This document shows, one piece after another, positions 22,775 through 35,400 of a stretch of DNA of 64,000 nt (the stretch's first letter is position 1; each line of letters starts with the position of its first letter). Location: assembly GCF_000711695.1 (NCBI RefSeq), contig NW_013546945.1, positions 27,322 to 91,321 of the forward strand, given 5' to 3'. Source of the stretch: Tilletiaria anomala UBC 951. Its lineage: Eukaryota > Basidiomycota > Exobasidiomycetes > Georgefischeriales > Tilletiariaceae. The notes below the pieces were generated by a model. It made no database searches. It had not been told where the DNA came from and saw only the letters and a list, made by a program, of their open reading frames with translations. Made by a program: the position numbers and the translations under genes.

Positions 22775-25700
22775 ATGACAAGCATTAGCACAAACTGCCA
22801 AGCGAACCCGGCGTCTGCGTCGTCGGCATCATCTTCAGCAGCAGGACTGGCCAACATGCAGAACATCAAGGCCGCCCTGCTCTCCGTGCCCGGCACCCCC
22901 AGCGGCATCAACGGCTCTGGGACGCCCATCAAGCGCACACACACGCCCCTCGACCACAAGATTCCCAATGTCAGGTGCGCACTCCTCGCCCCTTTCCTCT
23001 TCCAGACTTATTCGCCTGACTAGAGCGTCATATTTCTTTTCCCCTCCCGCAGCGGATACACGGACACGGTATTTGCCGGTAAAGCAGAACAGGCGGCCAA
23101 AGTGCAGCAGCTGCTCAAGGCGAAAGGATTCATTCCACCCGACCTGGTCGATGCGGAGGTCGCGTGGTTCTATCAGTGAGGACACATGCTGCCTGAGACG
23201 CGTCGCCGTCACCGCTCGAGATCCGCTGACTGTATGCGCCCCCACACGCAGGAACCTGGGCATCGACGACACGTATTTTGCGCTCGAGTCTGTCGACACA
23301 GTCGGCGACCACGTCATGGCGCTATTTGGCGCCAAGATGCTCGCATACACCAAGCACTCCTCCTCGCTCGACATAGATCTTGAGAAGGAAACCGATGACG
23401 GCTCCTCTGCCGTCTTCATCCACTCCTCGCAGGCAGGCCGCAGCCGCGCCGAGGGCGAGGGGCCGCAGTGGGAGCGCCGCATCGACGAAAAGTGGCTCAA
23501 CAAGTCCGACGTTGGCGCGTCCCACTCTTCCTCCAAGGCACTGCCAGCGCCGTCGGAGGGCCGCTTCGGCGCGTTCCGCCTCGAGACGTACCGCTCCGCC
23601 GGCAGCGTCAGTGCGCAGTCCAAGCAGCAGCTCCGCTGCTACTTCCTCACAAAGTGCACCTTTGCCACCCCTGCCCCTGCGCCCGGCACGCCAGACTACG
23701 GAGACATTCGCAAAGTCAGTGACAACGCTTTCCTCGCCAAGGCAAGCGAGAACACGCTCGCCATGTACCAGGACGTCATGGATGAGGTCCTCAGGAGGCA
23801 GGGTCCTGTCATTGGTAAGCAGTGCCAGCAGCAGCAGTGTCGTTTCCGCAATTCGCCGCGTGGCTCACCTTCTCCCCCCTCACTCTCTCCGCCACGTTCA
23901 TACTTCCATCCGCAGAAATGTTCGAAGTTGAGGGGACACGCGAGCACCGGGTCGTCATCGGCTACCGCATGGGCACGACGACAAACTTTTTCAGCGCATT
24001 CTCGGACCTGTACCACTTCTACGGCCTTTTCTCATCGCGCAAGTACGTCGAGCACTTCTCCAACGGGGTCACCATCATCTCCGCTTACCTGAACCCGCTG
24101 CCGACGCACGCGGGCGGCACCAAGTACCCGCCGATCGAGCACAGCATCCACCAGATCATCAAAGAGGCGTCGCTCATCTACGTCCTCCCAGACAATCCCT
24201 TCTTCCAGCCGGCCGGGCTCATCACCGGCGCAGCAGCAGGGCACGCGGTGCAGGAGGCAACGTACGCCTACGTCGGCTGGCTCTTTGCGCAGCACTTCTG
24301 CAACCGCCTCGGCCAGGCGTACCAGTCGCTGCGCAACGCGCTCGACGAAACAGACGCACAACAGGCCGCCATTCTCAACGAGATCAAGACGCGCTTCCGC
24401 GAGGAAACCTTTACGCGCCAGTCTATCCAGGAGGTGATCAACTCGCACCCGGACCTTATCCGTCTGCTGTATGTCCATTTTGCCAACATCCACTACCCCG
24501 GTGGCGCTGGCGACGACGAGCTCGTGCCAACGCTCAGCTACCAGCGCCTCGTCAAGGAGGAGGTGTTGAGCGATCAGCAGATGTACGACCGCATCCGCAA
24601 GGCTGCCAGCAACACGCACGAGGCACAGGTCCTTGAGGCGCTCCTCTTCTTCAACAAGGCTGTGCTCAAGACCAACTTCTACACTCCCACCAAGGTTGCC
24701 CTCTCCTTCCGCCTCGACCCGGGCTTCCTGCCCGAGGTCGAGTACCCGACCAAGCCGTACGGCATCGTCTTTGTCGTCGGCTCCGAGTTCCGTGGCTTCC
24801 ACGTCCGCTTCCGCGACGTCGCCCGCGGCGGCATCCGCATCGTGCGCAGTCGCAACCGCGAGAACTACAGTATCAACCAGCGTATGTTGTTTGACGAAAA
24901 CTACGCGCTGGCCAGCACGCAGCACCTCAAGAACAAGGAGATCCCCGAGGGCGGCGCAAAGGGCACCATCCTTCCGACACTCGACGCGAACCCACGTCTA
25001 TGCTTTGAAAAGTACGTCGACGCTATCCTCGACTTGCTCATCAAGGGCGAGACGCCCGGCGTTAAGGAGGAGATCGTTGACCTACTCGGCACCGACGAGA
25101 TCCTCTTCCTCGGCCCCGACGAGGGCACCGCCGACTGCATGGACTGGGGCGCCGAGCACGCCCGCGAGCGTGGCGCGCCCTGGTGGAAGAGTTTCACCAC
25201 CGGCAAAACCGCCGCGACGCTCGGCGGTGTCCCACACGACGTCTGGGGCATGACCTCGCTCAGCATCCGCCAGTACGTCATCGGCATCTACCGCATGCTC
25301 GGCCTCAAGGAGGAGGACGTCACCAAGGTCCAGACCGGCGGGCCTGACGGCGACCTCGGCTCCAACGAGATCCTCCTCAGCCGCGACCGCACCGTCGCCA
25401 TCATTGACGGCTCCGGTGTCCTATACGACCCCAGCGGTCTGGACCGCGCCGAACTCGTGCGCCTCGCTAAGGCACGCCTCATGATCGTCCACTTCGACAC
25501 CGCTAAGCTCGGCCCCGGCGGCTACCGCGTGCTCGTCGAGGACAAGGACGTCCGCCTCCCCAGCGGCGAGGTCGTCCCAGACGGTCTCAGCTTCCGCAAC
25601 ACGGCCCACCTAGTCTTCAAGGCGGACATGTTCGTCCCATGCGGTGGCCGCCCCGAGGCGATCAATATCTCCAACGTGAGCAAACTCTTTGACGCGGATG

Positions 25701-26561
25701 GCAAGTGCCACTTCAAGTACATCGTCGAGGGTGCCAACCTCTTCATCACGCGTCAGGCACGCCTCGAACTCGAGAAGCGCGGCGTCATTCTCTACCCGGA
25801 CGCGTCGGCCAACAAGGGTGCGTCGTAGCCGTTGGCCGGTAGTTAACACGTTGCTTCCCATGCTGATTGATTCATTAATTCATTCCTCCTTTCTTTGCCT
25901 TGACTTGCTCTTGCCTCATGCGCTTCGCAGGCGGCGTCACCTCCTCCTCCCTCGAGGTGCTCTGCGGACTGTCGCTGACGGACGAAGAGTACATCGACAA
26001 CATGCTCTTCAAGGACGGCAAGCCGACCAACTTCTACCTTGGCTACGTCCGCGACATCCAGACAATCATTGCGCAGAATGCTGCGCAAGAGTGAGTCGCT
26101 CCTTTGTAGAGGTCAACAACGGGAAGAGCTCTGTGCTGATTCACACCACCCGTTTGCATGCCTCTCTTGCCAGGTTCGACGCGATCTGGCGCGAGCACCA
26201 GAAGAGCGGCAAGCCGCGCTCGGTCATCTCCACCGAGCTGTCGACGACGCTCAACAACCTCTCCCAGGAGCTCGAAGCGACGGACCTGTTCAACAACAAG
26301 GAGCTGCGCAACGCCGTCATGGCCCAGGTCTTCCCGCAGACCCTCATCAAAAAGGTCGGTCTCGAGGCCCTGCTCGACCGCGTCCCGCGCACGTACCTTC
26401 AGTCGGCCTTTGCCGCGTTCGTGGCCGCGAGCTTCGTCTACCAGAACGGCCCCGGTGCGTCGCACGTGGCGTTCTACAACCACCTCACCAAGCTCTCCGC
26501 TGCCGCCGCTTCCGCGCAGGAAGGTCCCGCACCACCCAACGGCTCGGCGGCCAGGAACTGA
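22775..26561 (+). CDS. GDH2: NAD-specific glutamate dehydrogenase, large fungal type (1111 aa)
   Basis: Catabolic enzyme converting glutamate to 2-oxoglutarate and ammonium with NAD+. Six exons: 22775..22974, 23053..23175, 23252..23814, 23916..25817, 25931..26090 and 26174..26561. The introns are 78, 76, 101, 113 and 83 nt, and every junction restores frame (for example FYQ-NLGIDD, QGPVI-EMFEVEG, ANKG-GVTSSS, AQE-FDAIW). The catalytic core in exon 4 has RGGIRIVRSRNRENYSIN, EGGAKGTILPTLD (about residue 640), LFLGPDEGTADCMDW and WWKSFTTGK. The NAD fold follows with TKVQTGGPDGDLGSNEIL. Length agrees with yeast Gdh2 (1092 aa). The first about 65 residues are Ser/Ala-rich. The 23822-25828 open frame begins inside intron 3, so its first 31 codons are not coding. 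Confidence 0.96.
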
Positions 26562-26809
26562 GAAAAGGGAAGCACAAGGACGTGGCAGCGCAAAGCTATA
26601 CTGTATCATCACGCGTCACCGGGGACAATTCACATGCAGACATGTCGAGCTCATAGATCATGCGATCGTGTCTGAAAGACGCAGGCTACAGATGGATAAT
26701 GATGCTGCGGAGAGAGGCTGGCGAGGGTTGCTGGCCGCTCAGACAAGGGCAGGCGGAGGTACCAAGGGTCATTTGCAGACGGAGTCGCGCGTCGCTAGTC
26801 GATGCGCGC
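26562..26809. other. Short convergent spacer (GDH2 / VPS9-domain gene)
   Basis: About 250 bases holding two 3' ends. Nothing else is evident. Confidence 0.5.
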
Positions 26810-29800
26810 TCAGCGGGAAATTCGCATGTTTGAAAATGGGTCTGAAAGTTCTGCGACCGGCGACGGAACATGGACACGATGCAGAAAGGCAGGAGCAGGC
26901 ATGTTGTACAGCAACTGACTCTTGGTCACGCCGCCAACGGCGCTGTCGCTGCTGTCAGGAGGCATGGTCTGTGCCTGTGCCGCTGCGAGTGCGGGATCCG
27001 AGACGGGTGCCATCGGAGCCCCTCTGCTCGCATTCGAGCCGAGCAGCAGAGCGTGCGAGTGCTTGCGGCGCCGACCTGTGGTCGACGAGCGGGGCAGGCT
27101 ACCGGTGCCCGTGCCGGTACTGTTGCCGGTGCTAGGGCTAGTGCCATCCCCGGGTCGGTCATCGGGGATCGAGGACACGGACCGCACAGACGCCGGCCGC
27201 CGAGAAAATCCACTGCTTTTTGGCGACTCGATACTCGTCTGCGTGATGCTGGAGATGGAGCTTGACCGGATGAAAATCGAGCTACTGGGCTCGTGAAACT
27301 CGTCGGGCCAGCTGATGGGATTGAGGGCGTCGATGCTCCGCCTCCGGGCATCGAACGAAGACGATGTGGCCTCTCGACCGTGAGAACTCTGTGTACGAAG
27401 CAAACGGAAGGTGCTCTCTTGTGGAGAACTCTGAGGTTGGTCGGACCCACTCGAAGCGCCAGAACCAGAAGATAAAAGATGCCGCCGTCGGTGTCGAACA
27501 ATCAGCTGAGGCCTGATCTGCAACTCTGACGATCCGCGGCTCCGCCCACCGTTGCTGCGAACGGCCGTGCCCGATGATGATGCACTCGCGGGTAAGGAAG
27601 GTACCTTGAAACCATCTTTGTCCGTAAAATCCTGGCTGCTAGGACTCGAAGGTCTTGCCTCTTCTTGCGCTTTGAGAGCATCTTCGAGCGACATGCCTGC
27701 GTATGCGGCGCTGAGAGGCAAGCTGCGCCGCCGCTCGTCTGAAAAAAAAGTGCTGTGAGCCTTGGGACTACGTTGCGGGAAATATCTTTGCGACACGTGG
27801 GTAAAGCCAGATCCATCTGCGCTTCGCAGAGACGCGGGCGAGGTCGGACGCGCTGATTGCAAACTGCTCGACCGCGACAGTGACGATGCTGCCAGCTGAG
27901 GGCGTTCAGCGAGTACTTCTCGCAAGGGATCGGAGCGCAGGTACTGGACAGCAGCAGCCAGCGTGGTGGATACCCACCTGGACCCGGCAGCATGCCCATG
28001 AATCAGCCTTCGTGAGCGTTTCTCATATAAAAACATGTAGCAACGTACCGCAAATTCGGAACATCGTCTTCGCCCATCCGAAACAGTTGAATGTAGGCTA
28101 GCAATGTGACGAGCTCCTTGATTTCGGCCTTGACAAGCACGTACGCCAGAAGTGGGAGAAGCTCGTCCGTGGAAAGCAGATAGCTTGACACGTGTACGTC
28201 AGTACGGGGGGAGAGGGTTTGCGATGCGTGCTGCTTCGAACTTAGGGAAGCAGCGGCAGCTACTGCTGCATCTTGAATAGCCTCGAGGCCTGCTTTGAAG
28301 ATGTGCAGCGCGTCAAGTGGTGTTCGTAGATGCAGCCTTGCTGCTTCAAAGCCTCCATGAGATGCCTCTTCTAGATACTGCAACGGACTGGGAAGTGTCA
28401 CATCCGGTTGAGGCATGCTTGTGATAATGTCAATCGCCTTGTCGAGAAAATCGGGTCGCCGCTTCAAAGGGTTATTTCCAATATCAAAGTCATCAAGAGA
28501 AAACTCGTGCTCTCCATAGCGCCGCAGAATTTCGTCCAATGCCGTCTCTTCTGCTCGCTTCGTCTTGCTGAGAGACATGTACACCTTCTCGTGGCATAGT
28601 GCCATGGTGATATTTTCAAGTACACTCATCACCCGTGTTTTGGCACGGTGAGGGAGTGACTCGTCAGCCTCGTGCTCCGTGTGTAGTTGCTCGTCCGCTC
28701 TGCGCGCATCTTCAAATGCCTGCCAGGCTTTGAGGAAGATGCCTTTGCGAATCCGTGCCGCGTTGTACTCCTCGAAACCGGAGACATAGACGAAAGAACT
28801 GTTGAACTGCGAGGCAGCATTTTGCATGACACAGAATGCCCTTCGGAGCGCAGACTTGAGGCCAAGGGCTGCAAATTGCGCCGGTGGACAAGCGTCGAGC
28901 AATATCCGCAGGTCCTCAGCCAGGTTTCGGACCGGCGATATATGCTGCAGGATGGGGTGTTCATCCCCTGCATGGGACCCATGTGAAGAAGACGCTAGCG
29001 AACGAGCGCTGAAAGTGCGCGCCAACCGGACTGAAGAGCAGGATATAGAGCCCACGGCCGACCCGGGACTACGGCTGAGGGTGTGAGCCGCTTCTGCGAC
29101 CGGAAGAGAAGCCCATTGTGTGTCTACAGCCGAGCTGCTCGCTGGAGATAAAGCAAAGTCTGGTGAGGCAGTCACCGGAAAGGCCACCTGGTCGAATTCG
29201 AAGGGCGCCAACTCGTCTCCTAAGGGGACAACCAAGCCGTCCAGCACTACGATGCGTACGCGATACTCCGCATTTCCATCCAGCGTCGGGAGATAGACGG
29301 TGGTTTCGCTCAGCACGCGTCGCACACGCGTCACGCCGGACCGACCCCATCGCGTAGAAGCTGGATCTTTGAAGGTGATACTGAAGGTACCTCGATCTGC
29401 GCCGACGGAGACACGAAGCTTTGCTGCCGTCCACGGGTCAGTCTTGCTGCTCTGTCCGTCGCTGCGCGGTGAAATCGAGGCAGTTTCTTCCTCATTCCGC
29501 TCCTCCTCGTCCGGACTGCCTCTCCCCATCCTTCTGCACCCCGTCGCCTGTACTGGAACGTAGGTGTCCTTAAACAGCCTCGAGGGTACGAGAGCATGCA
29601 ATGCGATGTACGCATAGCACTTCAATGCTGCTGGTAGAGAATCGGCAGCGGAATGCTCGTCCTGCGAGAAGGTGCGAAGCGCACGCAGAGAAGGTAGAAG
29701 GACGATATGAGCACGTTGTAAGGAGCTGCCAGCCGCTGAGGGTTGTCGCTCCTCCCCACGGTCAACAAAGTCGACGAGCGCGCGATAGATGGGATTGGAC

Positions 29801-30924
29801 TCGATGTCTTCTTCGTCCCCGTCGTCTTCGGCTTTCCTCTCATCCGTTGCTGCGGTGCCGTGACCAGCCACTGTGACTCCTTCGAAAAGCCCAGAAGAGG
29901 AGGACTGCATATCTGCATCTGTGGACCACAGTGTACTCGGCGGAAGCAGCGGCCCTGTTCTGCTTTCTACGCGTATCATGTCTCCCCCTCTGCCGCTACT
30001 AAAGCTGCCCATACTTGTGGTTCGTGTCGTATCTTGTCCCGAAGGGGTACTATTATATCGAAAAGCGGTTTGCGAGTGGGAAGCGGTATGCATTGTAGAA
30101 CTTCCTCCGCTAGGCTTGGTACCAACAACGAATGTGAGACTTTCGGCTCTGGCAGATCGCAAAGAAGTGGCAGAACTGTGGGTACGTCCTCTCGCCGCGG
30201 CATCTTCATCTCCCAGGATTTCTGACTGTGCTCGACCGCGAGAAGGCGTTGGCTCTGCAGACTTTGCGCCTCCGAGTCCAAAGTTGAGCGAAGAGGGAAG
30301 CCATGTGCCGAAGTCGAGAAGCGATGATGACTTGCTCGTACGCTGTCGGGAACGCGAACGACTGTTTAGATCTTGGGCTGCTGTTGCATGGGTGGAAGTA
30401 GGCTTTTCTTGCTTCTGCGGAGGCCCAAGCGTCCGTACCGCGTCCAGCGAAACTGCGCGCGGGCGACTCCTCGAGTGCGAGCGGTCATGCGGTGGACGCG
30501 TCGGCAGCCCATCATGAAGGGCAGTGGGGGCTCGTACATCGTCAGAGGGATCCGGCGAAGAGGGCGAGGGAAATGCAATCTGGTTGAACAGCTGGTTCGA
30601 AATCGAAGAGCCAAGAGCCACTCCTGAATGAAATGCCGTGTTATCTGCAGCTGCAGGACGGCCCCCTAAAGAGAGGAGCTGAATTGATCGCCTCAAGGCG
30701 GACCGGCCTGCAGAATGGCCCAGCGTAGCATCTTGTGAAGATTCTTCATCTGCTCCCCATTTAGTGTCGGGGAATGCATCGCCAGCGCTTGGCGTATGTT
30801 GCGAAGCTGCACCTTTACCTTGAGCGACATTAGAAATTGGCGTCGTCCTTGGCTTGTCGCGTTCGCGCTGTCTTTCCTTCTCGCGACTCTTTTTGAGGAA
30901 CAGTCGCTGAATAGCGCTGGCCAT
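26810..30924 (-). CDS. VPS9-domain protein, probable Rab5-family GEF (1347 aa)
   Basis: Likely guanine-nucleotide exchange factor for Rab5/Vps21-type GTPases in endosomal traffic. Two exons, 30924..28049 and 27977..26810, with a 71-nt intron (GTACGT...TCCAG). The splice rebuilds the end of the VPS9 domain: STDELLPLLAYVLVKAEIK (about residue 918), then GEDDVPNLR-WVSTTLAAAVQYL. The first 39 codons of the open frame lack an ATG; ATG 30924 has A at -3 and opens MASAIQRLFLKKSREKE, a basic helix. Residues about 40-450 and the part after the VPS9 domain are Ser/Thr/Pro-rich and probably disordered. No ankyrin, CUE or UIM domain is obvious. A GTAAGA...TTCAG pair at 30981-30944 could be a 38-nt intron in the 5' leader. 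Confidence 0.85.
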
Positions 30925-31538
30925 TTTGCTCCCAGGACGCAAGCTGAAGGACAACCTTAAATCAACGAGGAATGTTCTTACATGTGCGATGTGCGACCGT
31001 GCTTGTCGGCTCTGCGCTGGATCAACGCGCCGAAGCAACCTCGAATGCGAGAGCTAGTTGCGCCGAGCACATGGCGCAGACTCGCTGTCGCTTTTAGGCT
31101 CCTCTTTAGCGCTGAGTTCGGCCCTGCTTCACCGCATCGTGCGTCCCAACGATAAGAGCCGTCACAGACATCCAGCAGGTGGTTGAGCATGAGCGCGTGG
31201 GCCTCATTCGCAAGCTGCCATTGCGGCTTGCAAAGAGGCTTGAGCGTGCGACAACATCATATGCCCATGGGCTTGTTGGACTTTTTTCTTTTTTGGCGCA
31301 GCTCGGACCTTCCGAGCAAAAACAAAGAAACAGAAAGAAAGAAAGAAAAAGAAGAACATATCTCTTTCGGTGACTCGGCCCATCGGGTGTCCAGTATTCG
31401 AGATCGTCAACTTTCTTGTTACCGTTCTTCCAACCGCAATTCGCATCAAGGTAAGAGACTCGCGATTGAAAACCTGCTCAGCGTCGACAAGAACAGCTCA
31501 AGCCAAATCTTCTCGAAGCCGAAATCTGAGAAGCCACC
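30925..31538. other. Divergent intergenic region (VPS9-domain gene / URA5)
   Basis: About 0.6 kb with both promoters. It includes an A/G-only tract at about 31319-31356, rich in GAAA units, upstream of URA5. No coding content is evident. Confidence 0.5.
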
Positions 31539-32362
31539 ATGTCCGCACCCAAAAGCAAAGACAACACCGCCTTGGAGGCCTACCAAACTTCGTACCTGTC
31601 CCTGTCCCTCTCGTCCGGCATCCTCTCCTTCGATGGCGCGCCTTACACGCTGAAGTCGGGGCGCAAAAGCCCGTACTTTTTTAATGCGGGTCTCTTCAAC
31701 ACAGGCACAAAGATAGACGCAGTAGCCAGCTGCTACGCCAGTGCCATCGTAAACAGCGGGGTTCAGTTTGATGTCCTTTTCGGCCCAGCTTACAAGGTGC
31801 GCAGTCTTAAATTGTCCGCTGGCTGGACATTGGTTTTCCGGAGCTGAAGGTCCTCTTCTGGATCTCGATTTATGTGCGCTCTCCTCAGGGTATCCCGTTG
31901 GCAGCATGCACAGCACTGGCACTCTCGCGGGACCATGGAATCGACGTCGGTTTCTGCTACAATCGCAAAGAAGCCAAAACACACGGCGAAGGCGGCACGC
32001 TGGTCGGCGCGCCGCTGCAGGGACGAGTTCTAGTCATTGACGACGTCATGACAGCAGGTACAGCCATTGGTGAAGCAGTTTCAATCATCGAAAATGCCGC
32101 CAAGACGAATGCCGCCAAAGGCGATGCAGCTGCAGAGACCAAGATGGTCGGCATCGTCATCGCGCTCGACCGACAGGAACGAGCGACGGAAGAATCTCCA
32201 GAGAGCACCGTCAGCATGGTCCAGCGCAGGTATGGTGTCCCTGTCGTACCTGTTGTCACGCTCGCCGACATCATCACGTACATCGAGAGCTTAGGCGGCG
32301 AAGATAATGAGAAGGCGATCCAGGGCATGAAGGAGTACAGGCAGAAGTATGGTGCGCAATAA
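31539..32362 (+). CDS. URA5: Orotate phosphoribosyltransferase (243 aa)
   Basis: Makes orotidine 5'-monophosphate from orotate and PRPP in pyrimidine synthesis. Two exons, 31539..31796 and 31889..32362, with a 92-nt intron (GTGCGC...CTCAG) in phase 0 that splits GPAYK from GIPLA. The start context GCCACC-ATG is optimal. Diagnostic segments are LKSGRKSPYFFNAGLF, DVLFGPAYK-GIPLAA, GFCYNRKEAKTHGEGG with the catalytic Lys loop, and the PRPP-binding motif VLVIDDVMTAGTAIGEA (about residues 131-147). Length is typical for the fungal enzyme (about 226 aa in yeast). The gene faces the UGGT gene and ends 113 bases from it. Confidence 0.97.
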
Positions 32363-32475
32363 GCTCACATTGCGGGGGGTGTGTGTGTAGATTAACGGAC
32401 AACGTTTGGTGTACCATAGAGAGCTCGTAAATCGAGCAAAGGGCGTACGATTTCCGAGGTGATTAGTATGCAGCT

Positions 32476-35400
32476 CTATAGCTCGTCATGCTTGTGTTTT
32501 AGCGTGTCTACATGTAACGCATCTTGATTTTGCGCCGGCTCGTCGCCACCCTGAAGAATCAACGCTGACGCACCACCCTCTTGTACAGCCGATGGAACCT
32601 GCTCGCTTTCTTTTGACGACACTACGTTCGTCCCGATTCGCTTCTCGTCACTCAAGCGCGCTGCAAAGGCGCTGATCTCGTCGTCATACTTAGTCCACTC
32701 GGGAATCTGTCTCCGAGCACGATCCAGCTTAGGCTCCTTGGTCTTGGGGTTCGAGCACAGATCGATCGTCTTGGCGCGGTCCAGCCACTCATAGCTGCAC
32801 CATGTCTCGCACCAGAGCCACTCTTTGTCGAGTGTGTGAATCGGCAGCGAAAATTGCAAATTGTTGGGCAGGTCTTGATCGAGATTGGCGAGCGAGTTGG
32901 GATCGGCGGACAGTGCTTGATACTGTCCACGCAAGCGGTCGCCTGCGGCGATTTGCCGAAACCGCACAAGATCCACAACATACAGAGCCGAAATATGGTA
33001 CGGCCGCCCGCGCAGGAATTGCTTCCAGTAGCCCTGCTTCCAGAATCGGAAGCCTTCCATATCCTCGCTGTCGTCTCCCATGGGAGGGTAGCCGTACGGC
33101 GCTCCCTCAAGATTGACGTTGACGAGGTCAATCATATCTGTGCGTACGATCTGGTCCGCATCGACAAATATGACCTTGTCGAGGTCGAGTGGGAAGAGCA
33201 CGTCCAGGAAGAGAATCTTGTTGCCCCAGATAACACGCTGCTTTTCCTTCTGAGACCGCAGCCAATGCGGCCAAGCATACGAGATGAGCTCGTAGGCGAA
33301 GCCGTACTCTTTTGCAAGGTGTGGGATGAACTCTTTGAAGGACGGCGAGAGGAAGTTCTCGATGAACCAAAACTTGACAGAGTGTTGTGTGTTACGCAGG
33401 ACGCTGTGATTAAAGAAACTCGTCAGCATGAAACAGAATAGGAGAACCCTGTGATAAAACTCACGACAGGATCATAATGTATGTCATTCGCTCGTACAGA
33501 TGACCGCTTGCGACTGTGAAGATGTTGATGTCGGCGTGCGGCGACTGTGGTTTGGTCAATGATGGTGTGCTAGAGGCAATCTTGCTGAAAACGGAGCCGA
33601 GGAGGGATTTTGCAGCATCGGCAACTCTGCTGCCAGCTCTGTCTTGAGCCTCCGGCCCCTTGTCAATATCTTCCAACAGCTGCTCATCCTCCATGCCGGG
33701 ACGCTTGCGTACTTGTGGGTAGATCGTCAATCCCTCGAGAGAAGCCAACGTCACAACATTTCCCGTGACATTGACGTTCGGACTATTCCATCCCAAATTG
33801 CCTACGCTCAGCATCTCGTAAAGGCCATTGCTCTTGCCTTCTCGCAGCTTTAGATGCCACAGACCGGGTTTGGCGCGGAATTGGAAGTAGGCCAAATTCT
33901 CCATCACAATCGTATCCAGTCGCTCTTGACCGTCGGCTGTGTCCAGCAACAGCTGCAGGCCGCGCGGAATCGAGTTGAGTTGGCCATCTCGAGCATGACC
34001 TTCAATGAGGATCCGCTTCAGCTCGTACGTCGCGCTCACGCCAGAGGAGCGGGATGCACTGGGTAAGCTGCTGAGTCTAATATTGTCCAAGTCGTAGACA
34101 GCATCCTCTGCCATAGCGAGCCAAACAGACGGCGTGTCCAAGCCCAGTGTGAGGACCGCATCTTCAGGCATACCTGTGAAAAGAATTGAGTCTCGACGAA
34201 TTGATCCGTCCTCTTCGAACGTGACTTTTCCGGGAGCTCTGTATCGGTAGAATTGTCGCAGGGGAACTTCTCGTAGCTTCGGCGTAGGGTTCAGAATGAC
34301 CTTGATGTATGTGTTAGGCCATTGACTCGCCATCTCCAAAATTGACGACCAGCGCTGCGCAGTCTCGGTCAGCGGATCGATAATCGCAGTGTACCGGAAC
34401 GATGCCTTATCGCGGTTACCGATCTCGAAGCCACTATGCATGATATCGATACGGTCAAATGCGGAGAGCCGCAGAGCAGGCGGTGTGCGGAACAAGCCTT
34501 CTGCTGCCTCGTCAGGAGCGTAGTCTGCGGCGAGAGCTGAGGCGGCAAGTGCAACGCGATGGCTGTCTTGGCTTGCTCCAGATGGACGCCCAGCGAGCTC
34601 AATGAGGCTGGCTTGGACCTTTCTCGCACGCTTGCTTCCTTCAAGTTGAGCAACTGCCTGGATGTCAGCTGGAATGACATCAGCCGCCCGGAAGCCTGAA
34701 AGGACGCGTCCGTTCGCTACCAGACAGATGCTCTTGGCGCCGCAACCTAACGCCTCGAGCATGGGGCTAGCCCGGCCCCACCAATCGTGTGCTCGCTTAG
34801 CGGCGTCCGAGTCTTCTGCTGCTAACAACGCATGAACCTTCGCCACATTCTCCTCGCTGACTTCACCTGGTGTGAGCTCAGGCCTGGCGGGTAGAACAGA
34901 GAGAATCGACGAAGGCTGTAGCTTTGTGCCTTCGTGACTGTTGAGGAGGGTGTAGAGCGCCGTCGATACCGTCCGATTGCCCTGCGCAGAAGACGGTTGG
35001 TGAAGAAGCCCCAATCGGAAACTTCCAGCTTCAAGAGCGCCGAGACTAGCAGCGAGCATCTCCTGACCTCCTGCAGAGTCAAAGTCGCCTGCGATGTACA
35101 TCGTAACATTGACTGAGTCTGGTCTCGCAGCAAAGTATCGCGACAATGGGCCTTCATTCAAAAGTTCCGGCTCAAGTGTGGCCAAATTGATCATCCTCGT
35201 CGTAAGATTAGAAGCGCCATCTGCGCTAAGCAGCGGGGATCGATAGGTGAGCGTATCCTCCTGATCGTAAAAGTGGTTGCTAAGGTCGGCGTCTGTGCTC
35301 AAGGTGTTATAGTAGATCAGAGGGGCCAACGCTTGAAGCTGCGCTTGGACCTGCTGGCCGATACTCTGGCTGATCCCATTGTCGAAGGGAACATGGTAAC

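Noticed and set aside
24032-24925. 297-codon open frame on the - strand
   Set aside because: Antisense to the catalytic part of NAD-GDH; Val/Leu/Asp-rich composition typical of a shadow frame and no start context.
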